From Phragmites australis (lineage: Eukaryota; Streptophyta; Magnoliopsida; Poales; Poaceae), in contig NC_084940.1 in the NCBI RefSeq assembly GCF_958298935.1, positions 8,772,001 to 8,836,000 of the forward strand: a DNA stretch of 64,000 nt, written 5' to 3'. This document shows, one piece after another, positions 22,422 to 33,114 of the stretch; within the stretch, counting starts at the first letter, position 1, and the number at the start of each line of letters is the position of its first letter. The notes beneath the pieces were generated by a model. It made no database searches, had not been told where the DNA came from, and was given only the letters and a program-made list of their open reading frames with translations. The position numbers and the translations under genes were made by a program.

Positions 22422-23703
22422 GGAAGCAAATGGTTCATGAACGTACGTAAGCAATCAAATGATTGATAATGCATGGTTTCACTAAACCTCAATGATCACA
22501 CGCACACTAATGAAACAGCGTCGATCGATATAACAACACAAATGCGTCCTCTGATCGATCGGCAACAGTACTTGGACACGCTGAAGCTTTACTCCTGAGA
22601 TTGCCGGCTTCACGAAGTAACCGTACCCCAAATGGAACGAAATTGTTCCGAGTTTATCACGGGGTACTACTAACCGGTCAAGTGCAAGCAAGCTGATTTG
22701 CTTGCTAAGTCCGTTCTATTTCAATGCTTTCAAGTAAAGCATTAGGATTTAGGAGAGTACAGTGGATGAGTGAACGCTCACGCTACCGTATAAGAATTTA
22801 AGCTAGTGTTTTCTGCTTTTCAAAGCAAGAATTTTGCAACAAGCAATTCATCGATAACTCGTGCATTTGCTAGCTGGTGCCTGGATGAACTGTACGCGAG
22901 AACCTTGCACTCCAGTCATTGGCGATAGCAACTGTGCACATTTCTGGACAGTCAGACGAGAATTACAGACAAGATATTTCGAAGTTAGGAAAAACCATAC
23001 AGAGTGCCAATTGTCAACCCCTAGGGTTGTTAATTCGATCCATCAGATAAGTAACCATATAGTACAAACTCGTGGACAGCCACCTCTCAAATATAACTCG
23101 CAAAACAAGAAAAGAAATCGTTCTAGTACGAACTGAATCTAAGAGAAGCAACAGGGTTGTGAACATAATGCTGACAGTGCAAAATCAAACATAAAGAACT
23201 CTTCAGTCAACAGCAACAAGTTTTCAGAAAAAATCAAGCGACGATAAATTGTTATTTGCATGATCGCAATGAGCAGCATTTCACATGAACTACGCACAAT
23301 AAAATTAACCTCAAAACTGCTAATCTGTTAATAACCGACCAAAGCTGTCATGTTTTGTAGCTGAATGAAACCAATTCAAAGAGAATATGGTTTGCTTCAC
23401 GTAATCACAGTTAAATTGTTTTTCTTACTTTTCTGTGATATACTGAATGGAACTTAACTATAGCATTAGAAAAGCTATGTGATATGAGAATATACCGTAA
23501 AAGCTTTACTGTGAATTGATAAAAAATAGATGGTACAAAAGAAGATGCAGGACTTTAAGGATCACTTCAGCACATCAACTCTTTAAATTCAGCAAGATCA
23601 CGAAGGACTGAAAGTGGTACTTGCACTACAAGGGCATGACAGACTACTAAGATATCACCTATAACTATGCACAGAGTTTGAATTGTTTGGAAAAGGCCTT
23701 TCT
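22422..23703. other. intergenic, no gene recognised
   Basis: AT-rich sequence with no convincing frame on either strand. It contains the promoter side of the peptide gene and the 3' flank of the RBR pseudogene. Confidence 0.4.
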
Positions 23704-26026
23704 CTAGTGCTTGCACTTGTCACAGTAGTGAAGATCCTTTTTCATTGGCGCAGCACAATGGTAACAGAAGTACACCTTCAAAATAAAATAAAATAAAAGT
23801 GTTCTAGAGTCATGATGGAAACTGGAAGAACATCAGCAACAACATTTAATACATGTTTAATGTTTATAGAACCTGCAAGGTCCAACAACTTGCGGCAGTA
23901 CAACATCTAGTGGACACCAAAATAAAAACACAAACTTCCAACTGGAACTAACCCCCCCCCCCCCCCCCCCAAAAAAAAATGCAGAATAACAAAAACACGT
24001 GCTGGAAATTGATACAAGCCAATAGCTTGGTAGGAAATAACACTTTACTTAACATAACCCAGTATACCCAACCCAAGTCCTCACCGCATTTGACAAGCTA
24101 CTGGCTGTATAAACTGGTTTCCATGAGAAACAGAACCATAGTTTCACTTAAGTAACCTACTCACGGGACTTATTTCTATCGGGCATACGTCTTCACACAT
24201 AGCCCTTAGCCCACAAGGAGGGGGGCAAGGAGGCTATTGCTTTAGACGTGAATAGTGAGAAGCTATCAAATATTCCCTCTGGAACATAATAGTAAGGAAT
24301 ATACTTTGCTAGTCTTGTTACAAAATATTGGGTACAAATAATGATGTATGACTATGTACAAATTTACAAGACATATATGGGGTGCTTTAGTCATATTCCC
24401 ATGTTATTCTTTGGTTGATGGCTAAAATAAACCATGTAATTACAAAAGTGAGAGTGCATTCAACATTTCCCTAGGAAAACAGCTATTAAAAGGTAAAAGC
24501 AAGATACGCTGTTTAAGGAAAAAGCCAGCAATCAAACCAACTGCTAGATTTATCATTGATATCAGTAAAATGCTGAACTAATGGGTACCAAAACAATAGT
24601 ACTAGGCTATTAGCGTACAACTCCTAAATAGTAGTAAGCATAACTGCATGTTGATTAGCTTCACTATGACAGGACCTGAAAAGCACTATACATTTTTTTG
24701 AACTGTGTAATTATGGCCATCCTTCACAAGTACGGAACATCAGCTAATACTAATGACACCAACATAATAGAAGAATACAGAAAAAGGAATATATTCCCAA
24801 AAAATAGATTTGACGGGTCTAAAGTGAACGGGTGATTTTATATTAATCCATAAGAAGCAATTCCTTTCACACCTTCCTTATCATGAACAGCAATTACACT
24901 TCCTCATCACTTTTTCTGTGCACACAAATTGCCCAACAATTTTTGCCAATTTGTGCCCCTAATCTGCCTTTTTTTTCGTAATTTCACTCATTACCATAGT
25001 CTGAGAAAAGGATACAAATTGCAGTAGGACTTGGTTAGATAGATAAAGTACCTGCATTTTATTAGCAAGCACCCAGACCTTCTCGAAACATACATCTTGC
25101 ACTTGGGGCACCTCTGCATTTCTTCTTGCCAGCGAACTTCTTAAGCATCAGATCGTCCACCCCCTTCTCATCATCCCCAAGCTTCTTGAACTCCTTGCAC
25201 TTGATCCCATCGTGCCACGGCACGCGGCAGCAGGCGCAGAACAACCGGTGGCAATGTGGGCACTCCGTTTCCCTGATCTTCACAGCCCCATCACTGATCA
25301 ACACTACTGAGCAATCTTTGAATGGGCAGTAAAACTTCTCATCCCCCAGCACATCCTCACACAGCGTGACGCTCCACTGATCAAATAGTTCCGGCGGGAT
25401 GATATCCCGGCACAGATCCATCTCAACCATGCCATCCTCGCATCCGGGGTCAGGGCACCCGATCACGGCCACGTTCTCGGCGATCTTGGAGGCGACGTAC
25501 CTCCCCACGCAACTATTGCAGAACGCGTGGGCACAGTGGATCACAAGAAACATCTCCGAGACCTGAACATTCTCAAAGCAGATGACACAGTTGAAGCGGT
25601 TGCGCTTGGAACGCTTCTTCTTGGAGTCGCTCGGGCCGTCTTCCACATTGCGTCAGAGTAGAACAATTAGGCAAGGAACAAGCGAATCGCACGAATCTAC
25701 GTATCAACCATCAATAGTTCAAGATCCAAAAGTGGACGAGCAGATGGGTACCTTCCGATGAAAGCCTGCGCTTGCCCTCGCGGTCAGGAGGGAGTTCTTG
25801 AGCGGTGAAAGACACCAGCGGAGCGAGAGGAGGATGATATGGAGGCGGAAGTGGAGGAGCGGACGGTGATTGGGGCGCGAGAGGAGTCGAGGGAGAGGAG
25901 GATGACCTCCTGGATCTCCATCTCCTCGGGGCTGTAGGAGGCGGCGAGGAAGGTTAGCTCGTCCTCCTCGTCGGAGGACATGTAGACGGGGAAGTACGGG
26001 TCGGCGGCGGCGGCGGAGGCCTCCAT
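23704..26026 (-). pseudogene. RBR (RING-IBR-RING) E3 ubiquitin ligase pseudogene, copy 1
   Basis: Three exon remnants: 25752-26026, 25052-25639 and 23704-23775. RING1 (NCVICFENVQ.., HCAHAFCNSC), IBR (YCPFKDCS.., CPHCHRLFCACC) and RING2 (CPKCKMYV.., ending CDKCKH) are all recognisable and match the intact copies at 32059 and 35110. Three lesions break it: a frame change near the end of exon 1 (the frame ending VSFTAQELPPDREGKRRLSS is offset from the start frame); a one-base loss near 25116 in the KKKWQRCPKC motif; and four bases missing at the start of the last exon near 23772. The 1.3-kb intron 2 contains a C19 run. Expression as a truncated RING protein is possible but a working RBR is not. 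Confidence 0.8.
23952..23979. repeat. homopolymer C19-A9
   Basis: Nineteen C followed by nine A within the pseudogene's second intron. The length may be affected by sequencing or assembly error. Confidence 0.9.
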
Positions 26027-27574
26027 GGCCGGCGAGGGGTTCGTGCCTAGGAGCGGCGGGTTGTTTTGCCTTGGGTCCGGATGAGGACGGGGAGTGGGGC
26101 CGGTTCGTCAGGCGGCCGCAGCAGGGAACGGCGGGGGACGCGTGGCCAGGCGGGATTGCATGACGCGACAGGGAGACGAGGCTGGATTATTGGACGGTGT
26201 GGATCGCATCTGTAAAACAATAAAATTCTTCCTATTTGGAACAAGGAATTTCGGTGATCTCTGCAGAGTTTCGGTAAAACTAGCCGGATTAGCGGTCGCG
26301 CCCTTTTTTTGGTTGCACGGAGTGTGACAAAAGAAAACTAAAAAAATGGATTCACCATTTTTTGACATGTCAATATTTATTTATAAATTTATCAATATTT
26401 AACATATTCATTTAATTATGAAAAAATAGTGGTACTTTCATACATGAACATAATTTTAACATATAGAAGATAGTAATACAAACCTAACTAAATTTGTTTT
26501 ATATTTTTTGAGTTTTAAATATTTTTCTATGCATTTTAGATTATTTCAGCCGATTTATCAATATAACTATTATTTCTTTCGCTATTTTTCTAGAATCTTG
26601 AAAAAATTATATGTGTGTGTATATACATACATATATATATATATAGATACGTACACACATACATATATATATACACGTGTACATAAGGGAGACCTACCTA
26701 AAACGTAGCTACAGTAACATTGTTTCCACTTTTCAAAAGGGGCTTGAATAAAGAGGTTTTTTTTTCATTAAAAGTGATGCGTAAAAAATATCTACTTGTG
26801 AGTACCCGACTTTAGATTGTTTTAGGTGATCTAGAACATGATGTAGAACAGAAAAAGAACACTTCGATTTGTTTTAGGGGTTTTAGAGCTTCTAATATAA
26901 GAATTATGGTTGCTCGCAACGGACTTTTCCACTTTCAAGATAGAATCTTTTTTTTACGGTCATCACTTGACTTAGTAGAGAGTAGCAAAACAGAAACAAT
27001 ATAATGAATTTATAGACGAAGTCACCAAATATATTTTAAGATAGCTCAAGAACTGAAATATCATTAAGCACAGAAGATAGCATTCGTACCGTAGACGAGC
27101 AGAGTTCCAGCTATCTTCTCGTTTGCTATATATGTTTGCTGTTTTTTTTATCGCTGGGACAGAAAGAGTCTTGACCATAATGTCCATACTCGTTTGATTA
27201 GAATATTTATTATCAAACATCATAGATCTATGGGAGTACAACGGGTAAATAACTTTGAAGACAAGCAATGATTGAACAATCAGTATAAAAACCTTCAGAT
27301 AAAAAATGAAAATTCTGGTCACAACTGATAAAAAATGAAAATCAGGAGTCTATAGACACGAGTCATACCTTAGCGTACTCTTGTTTGCACGAGTAAAGAT
27401 GTGACTCGTGTTTATAGACTCTTGATCCACAGTCCACACATGATCTTTTGATCAAATTTAAGGACAAAAGAAATATTGCGAAATGGTCTGCCTCCTTCGG
27501 ATGGTAAATTGAAGATCTTTAATAGATGCAGATTACTAATTATTACAGTTATGTTATTTCAGGATAATACTTAA
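26027..27574. other. intergenic AT-rich DNA with microsatellites and a hairpin
   Basis: Upstream of RBR copy 1, a GC-rich promoter-like part (26040-26170) gives way to AT-rich DNA. TA/TG dinucleotide tracts occur at about 26609-26680, and a short hairpin at 27345-27422. No gene is seen. Confidence 0.45.
27345..27422. repeat. imperfect 21-bp inverted repeat
   Basis: GGAGTCTATAGACACGAGTCA (shown here as its 27345-27365 position) pairs with 27402-27422, TGACTCGTGTTTATAGACTC.., with two mismatches and a 36-base loop. It could be a MITE remnant. Confidence 0.55.
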
Positions 27575-28122
27575 TGTTGAATGGGTCTTTTGGATAAGTA
27601 GTGAAGGCAGCACCAGGCCTTCAAATCACGATCGAAGGCTTACCCACGTCGCCCTCAGAAAAGTCCACCAAAAGGAGCGTCGAAGTCGTCACCACAGGCG
27701 AAGCCTGTGAAGGGCCTTCGAAGGTCAACCAAAGGCCCATTCGTGAAGGCATGTCGAACCCGATCGAAAGTGTGCCGAAGATCCCATCTACGGTAGACCT
27801 TCGGGCCCAGACCGAAGGAATAACGTTCGTCGGAATTCGAGGACAGTGAGGGGTGGAATTGTAAAAATACTAATGTACTTAAGAATGTACTGAAATACCC
27901 CTGAATACGCTGAGAATATAGCAGTTAGAGGAGTAATTATGTAAATTGTAACATGGAGTGGTTGAGTACGAGTTATAAATAGGCTATCACTATGCCCGAA
28001 ATGACAGTTGACATAAATGACATTGCACAATTTCCCATAAGCGTGTGGCACATAGAAAAGCCTTTGGCTTCCTCTAAAGGGTCGAAGGCCCTCCCCTGTG
28101 TTCGGTAACTGAGTTTCCAACA
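27575..28122 (+). mobile_element. 5' LTR (about 548 bp)
   Basis: The right end is firm: it ends TTTCCAACA at 28122, followed at once by the primer-binding site. The left end is set at TGTTG (27575) because it mirrors CAACA. A TATAAATA box lies near 27975. There is no second LTR to confirm the left boundary. Confidence 0.6.
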
Positions 28123-28145
28123 GTTGACGCCGACCGTGGGGATCG
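28123..28145 (+). promoter_or_regulatory. primer-binding site
   Basis: GTTGACGCCGACCGTGGGGA directly follows the LTR end. It has the form of a gypsy primer site (TGGCGCCG-like) with one substitution. Confidence 0.6.
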
Positions 28146-28149
28146 AACA

Positions 28150-29508
28150 TTCCAAGGCCATGTCACCCAAGAAGAAGCCGAAGCACGTTGCGGGAGCAAC
28201 TGCTTCTAGTGGGGGGCTTTGATCAAAGCAATCCCTCCGGTAGTCTCAGAGTCGGTCAACACTTCGACTGGTGTAGGTGACGACGACCGGCAGGGGCAGG
28301 ATGGTGAGAATGTAATGGTGCCAGGCAATGGAGAGGCTCGTGAAGAAGAAGCTCTCTAGCAAAATACAAATATGGCAATACGGAAGGTAGAAGCTAACCT
28401 TCGGACCAACTTTGAGGCTTCAACAATCCTCCAGCAGAAGAGAGAGGGAAAGCACATCTTGTTGGGGAGCTTGACGACTTCGATGACTCATAAGAGTACG
28501 AAGGAGAGGAAGAAACTAAAGAAGAAAGAGTGACGAGGCTAGAAGCTAAAGAATTGGAGAAGCAGAAAAGCGTATGATGGATAGCTTGATAGCAAGTCGG
28601 AAGGTTGCGGAGTACCGCCGGTGAGCCGACAAAGCCAGAAGAACTCTGGAGAAAATGCAAGAAGAGATTAACATGTTGCAACAACCAGGTGAGTATATCC
28701 CCCACATGGTTACTCCTCCGTCAGCATTTGCAGCACGGCCGGTGCAGGACCTTCGACATAGGTCATGTGTAGGCGATCCAGAATCATCACTTTCCGTTAG
28801 CTTGCAGAACTAGCCCTGGGCTTCGGGCTTCAAGATGTCGAGGGTGGTAATGTTTGATCCAAATGAATTCGTTATGAGTTTCGAGGCAGCAGTTGAATCC
28901 GCTGGGGGAGACAACACAACACTGGCGAAGGCCTTTGTGTTGGCAGTCATGGGGATAGCGAGGTCGTACTCTGCCTTGACTGCAGGATCCATTTACTCAT
29001 AGGAGCAGTTGCGTAACGCCCTTTATAGTAATTTCCAAGGCAATCGAGCAGAGAAGTTACCGCCGGTGACCTCTTCACAGTCAAGCAACAACCAACGAAG
29101 ACACTGCAAAACTATATGCGTCGCTTTGTGCATGTACGCTATCCAGGGCATCAGAGGAGGACTTTTGGTAGGAAAGCTTACACGCAGAGGCCGGAGAGTG
29201 TGCATGAGCTCTTCAACAAGATGGAGGAGTATGCAAGGTCTAAGATAGACCATATTCGGAGGAAAAGTGAGCTATTAGCGTTTAAAACATTGAAGCCAAA
29301 CTCAAGTAGAGACGTAAATGTTGGCCAGTCGAGGGACGAGTCTAAGCGTGTGAAGAAAACCGAAGCATTTGAGTACACGTCAAGGCAAAAAGAAGTCAAT
29401 CAGATAGACTCCGGACTGGACGAGGTTGTACAAGAGGTCGTTAGAACACAAGGCGGGGGTGCTCGAGGCGACCGATATGTCAGAGGTCATGGAGGCCAAG
29501 GCGGTTGA
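28150..29508 (+). pseudogene. gypsy gag remnant
   Basis: The frame begins MSPKKKPKHVAGATASS near 28158 and is soon interrupted by stops. The gag core is visible at about 28850-29040 (FDPNEFVMSFEAAVESAGG, then LVGIARSYSAL-like and SNFQGN). The C-terminal part is at 29116-29508 (VHELFNKMEEYARSK and a Gly/Arg-rich end). Several frame changes separate these pieces. Confidence 0.65.
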
Positions 29509-29867
29509 GGCGGATGAGCTCCGCATGATCCAACCACATTATACTATGAGTTGCATGGTAAAGGTGTCGATCATAAGACTAAGCAGTGCCCATAGGTTAT
29601 ATCCATGAAAGAAAGCTTAGGGAAGTAGACCTTCGATCTTGCAAGAGTCGTGCATCACACCGCACACTTCAAGCACGACGACGCAGGGGAATCCAATTAG
29701 AGTCATGGCCCAAACCCCTCGTCATTTGTTACTTAGTGGCGACCGATGGCTTGTGGCATAGCCATACGTTCATACACCTTTGGCTCCAATAGACTAGACC
29801 TTCGGTCGATCAACAGCTTTTCAAGCAGCACTCCCACCCCCTCCGCCAAGGATAGCAATCAAAGCCC

Positions 29868-29883
29868 CCCCCCCCCCCCCCCC
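29868..29883. repeat. C homopolymer, about 16 bases
   Basis: A run of C at the gag-protease junction of the truncated gypsy element. Length may be unreliable. Confidence 0.8.
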
Positions 29884-29993
29884 ACGAAACTAGCAGGTCG
29901 ATGAACACAGTAACTCAAGGATTCAATGTTGTGCTGGCAATCACTGGAGGATCCAGTCAGTAAACTAAATCAAAGAGACAACAAAAAGAGTAT

Positions 29994-30922
29994 GTGCGAA
30001 GGGTTAACCATGTTGGTGTAGGCCCTACTTATGTCCATTCGAAGTGGTCTCATGTACTAATCACCTTCTCACAAGTAGACGTGAGGGTGCTAGATTACCC
30101 GCATACGGATGCATTTGTCATCGCTGCAAACATTTCAGGGAACGAGGTGCACATAATCCTCATAGATGGTGGGAGTTCGGCAGACATCATTTTCGTCGAT
30201 GCTTTTGATAGGATGGGCTTGCAGCAAAATAACCTTCGACAGGCTAGATCCCTGATACTAGACTTTGGGGAAAATAAATTAACGCTTTGGAAAAAATAGA
30301 GATCCCGGTTTATTTTGGCGAAGGATCTAACTTTCGGACGGAGGATATCACCTTTGATGTGGTTGATATAACCTATCCTTATAATGCAATTTTCGGGCGG
30401 GGAATCCTAAACAAATTCGGAGCAATTCCACACCATGTTTACTTGTGTACGAAAATGTTCGGTCTTGGAGGTGTCATAACAGTATTCGGAGACCAACAAG
30501 TGGCCCGTAGGATTGAAGTGGGAAATACTCTATGCAAGCAAAATGTTCATGTAGTGGCAGAACCTCCGATGAAACCTGAGGAGTGCGAAGAACAGCTACA
30601 AACACAATGGGTGACGAAGGCTACACCTGAAGGCCAGACCAAGAAGGTGCTGCTATATCAAGATAGGTCAGATAGAACAGTTGTCATTGGAGCTGAGATG
30701 ACAGAGGAGGCCAAGCGAAGGATGACACAGTTCCTTCGCAATAGCAAAGATGTCTTCGCATGGTTGCCGAAGGATTTGCAAGGAGTAAATAGAGAAATCA
30801 TTCAACATACTCTAAATATGGACCCAAATATGAAGCCAAAGAAGCAAAAGCTTCAGAAGCTTCGAAGGAGAGGAAAGACGCGGCGAAAGTTGAGGTGCAG
30901 AATCTACTTGACGCTGGAGTAG
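29994..30922 (+). pseudogene. gypsy protease and pol N-terminal region
   Basis: The frame 29994-30299 carries [13 protein letters not shown], the aspartic protease signature of plant gypsy elements. The overlapping frame 30287-30922 continues with GEGSNFRTEDITFDVVDI, IFGRG, and a linker to reverse transcriptase (FAWLPKDLQGVNREIIQHTL). The frame change at about 30290 is a lesion. Confidence 0.7.
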
Positions 30923-30929
30923 TACGTGA

Positions 30930-31932
30930 AGCCCTGCATTCTAAGTGGCTGGCCAACCCGCTAGTTAAGAAAAGTATTGGAAAATAAAGGATGTGTCTAG
31001 ATTTCATAGACCTTATAGAGCCTATTCGAAGGATAACTTTCCTTTGCCACGCATCGATCAGTTAGTGGACTCCATTGCCGATTGTGAAATGTTGAGCTTC
31101 CTGGATACCTATTTTGGGTACCATCAGGTTTGGATGGCAAAGGAGGACGAGGAAAAACAAGTTTTAGAACCTCGTTCGGCATATATTGTTTTGTAAGGAT
31201 GGCTTTCAGTATTTGAAATGCTGGTGTCACCTTCGCTAGAGTGGTCCAAATAGTGCTGAAGTCGCAGTTGGGCCGAAATGTCTCTGCATATGTTGACGAC
31301 ATAGTAGTCAAAAGCGTCAGGGAAGACAAACACCTCTATGACCTTCAGAAAACCTTCGATAATCTGCGAAGGGCAGGGATAAAGCTAAACCCAAAAATAT
31401 GTACATTTGGTGTGCGATTCGAAAGATTGCTGGCCTTCTTGGTGTCAAAAAAGGGCATCGAAGTAGATCCCCAGAAAATACAAACTATACTTGACATGAG
31501 GCCTCCCTAGAGTAGGAAACAGGCGCAATGCTTAGCTGAAAGATTGGCAGCTCTAAGTTAATTCATTGCTAGATCCGCTGAGCAAAGCCTTCCTTTCTTC
31601 AAAACCCTTAAAGGCTCGGACCCTTTTAAGTAGGGGCGTGGAATAGCATGATGCCTTCAATGAGTTAAAGAATTACCTAACAAAACTCATAGCTCTGACA
31701 GCCTAGATCCAAAGGTGGGTTGTTACTGTACATAGCGGCGTCTTTTTCGGCAGTAAGTGTTGTACTTATGCAAAAGATGCAAGTAAATGATAAGTTGCAA
31801 CAATTTTCAGTATATTATATTTTGGAAACCTTGGTAGAGCCGAAGAGGTTCTATTATGAGATGGAGAAAAAAGCTTACGCGGTGGTGATGACATCGCGAA
31901 AGCTTCCCGTTATTTCACAGCCTACGAGATAA
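30930..31932 (+). pseudogene. gypsy reverse transcriptase and partial RNase H
   Basis: Pieces in different frames give FPLPRIDQLVDSIADCEML, then the intact catalytic box YVDDIVVKS at 31273-31299, LNPKICTFGV, and an RNase H start (SVYYILETLVEPKRFYYEME) near 31810-31860. The sequence stops inside RNase H. Confidence 0.75.
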
Positions 31933-31980
31933 CAGTAGCAACCTCCTTACATGAAGTATTCAGTGAAACATTCAGTGAAA

Positions 31981-32090
31981 ACCTCCATTACTGCAAAAGT
32001 TGCAAACTTGGCCAACATGAAGCATTCAGTGAAACCCTGACAAGCATCAGCCAAACGATCAGCGTTTGCAACTTTTGCAGTAATGGAGGT
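31981..32090. repeat. perfect 27-bp inverted repeat around the stop codon of RBR copy 2
   Basis: Positions 31981-32007 are the exact reverse complement of 32064-32090, with a 56-base spacer. The right arm is coding sequence for the last residues of RBR copy 2 (LHYCKSCK). The left arm is flanked by a near-identical 20-bp direct repeat (31950-31969 and 32016-32035, one mismatch). Such structure is typical of filler DNA made during break repair. Confidence 0.9.
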
Positions 32091-33114
32091 CCTTGGTCAT
32101 TGGGGATGCACAAGCGTAGCAGAAGCAGTACCCGCACCTACAAATCCAAATCCAATTCCAAAAGAATTTCATACGCATGAATTCATTAACAAAAAAACAC
32201 AGTTTTTAGTAAAAGGTTTAATCTGTCAGAAGGAACCAAGGCCTGGATTTTTACCTGCACTTCATGAACATGCATCCCTCGGACTTCTCCACGTACATCC
32301 TGCACTGGGGGCACCGCTGCCACCGCTTCTCGCCGGCGAGCCGCTTCACCATCACGTCCTCCCGGCCGCGCTCGTCCTCCCCGAGCTCCTGGAACTCCTC
32401 GCAGCCGACGCCGTCGTGCCAGGGCACCATGCACCGGGCGCAGAACAGCCGGTGGCAGTGCGGGCACTCGGCTTCCGCGATGCCCCCCTCTCCCTCCTCG
32501 ACAAAGAGAGCCGCCGAGCAGTCGCTGAACGGGCAGTAGAACCTCGTTGCGCCAAGCACCGACTCGCACAGCGTGAAGTCCCACTTGTTGAATAGCTCCA
32601 AGGGGATGATATCACGGCAGTCCTCCAGCTCGATGAAGCCGTCTTCGCAGCTGAGACCAGGGCAGTTGACATGGACAATTTTCTCGCCGATCTTTGTAGC
32701 AATGTACTGAACGATGCAGCTCCAGCAGAAGGCGTGGCCACAGGAGCTGATGCTGAACTTGCTAGCGCCGGGCATGCTTTCCATGCAGATGGGGCAGTAG
32801 AATTCGTCGCCGATAGGCGTAACCGATGATGAGGATGGTCCTGGATCAGCAATGGAGGGTGTAACCGATGATGAGGATTGTCCTGGATCAGCAATGGGGG
32901 AGGGTCTTTTCGATGCTTCGCTATGATCATGCCTGATGATCAGATCGTCAGTGGAGGCGTCCGAGGTGTCTTCAATGGTCATTCCTTGGAAGGCAGAGAG
33001 CAGGACTTCCTGCAGTTGCAATTCCTCAACCAGCTCAGCGTCATCGAGTGACATGCTCCCCCACGCCAGCGCAGCACCGTCGTCGTTGATAATCGGATCG
33101 ATGCTCCTTTCCAT
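32059..33114 (-). CDS. RBR (RING-IBR-RING) E3 ubiquitin ligase, copy 2, intact
   Basis: Two exons, 32255-33114 and 32059-32137, GT..AG intron, 312 residues. RBR ligases take ubiquitin from an E2 onto a RING2 cysteine and then onto a substrate. RING1 ligands are Cys107, 110, 125, His127, Cys130, 133, 151 and 156. The IBR spans about 194-238 (CPFSDCS.., CPHCHRLFCARC, HDGVGC). RING2 has Cys268, 271, 286 and later cysteines, with Cys281 (SEGC) in the position of the catalytic cysteine. The acidic N-terminus (DDAELVEELQLQEVLLSAF) matches the other copies. Residues about 74-100 are two tandem copies of a 14-residue unit (IADPGxSSSSVTPS), a 42-bp duplication. The start is the ATG at 33114. The product is short for an RBR and has no extra substrate-binding domain that I can see. 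Confidence 0.88.
32815..32902 (-). repeat. 42-bp in-frame tandem duplication in RBR copy 2
   Basis: GATGAGGATGGTCCTGGATC and GATGAGGATTGTCCTGGATC recur 42 bp apart, giving two copies of a Ser/Pro-rich 14-residue unit between the acidic N-terminus and RING1. Confidence 0.75.

Larger units (their letters stand above)
27575..31932 (+). mobile_element. truncated Ty3/gypsy retrotransposon (5' LTR through RNase H)
   Basis: Plus-strand order: LTR 27575-28122, primer-binding site, gag, protease, reverse transcriptase, RNase H, then an abrupt end near 31932. Integrase and the 3' LTR are missing. Stops and frameshifts occur throughout. The truncation point lies about 130 bp from the stop codon of RBR copy 2. 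Confidence 0.8.

Noticed and set aside
22130..22466. Plus-strand frames opposite the cysteine-rich peptide gene
   Set aside because: They are shadows of the minus-strand gene, which has a signal peptide and ordered cysteines.
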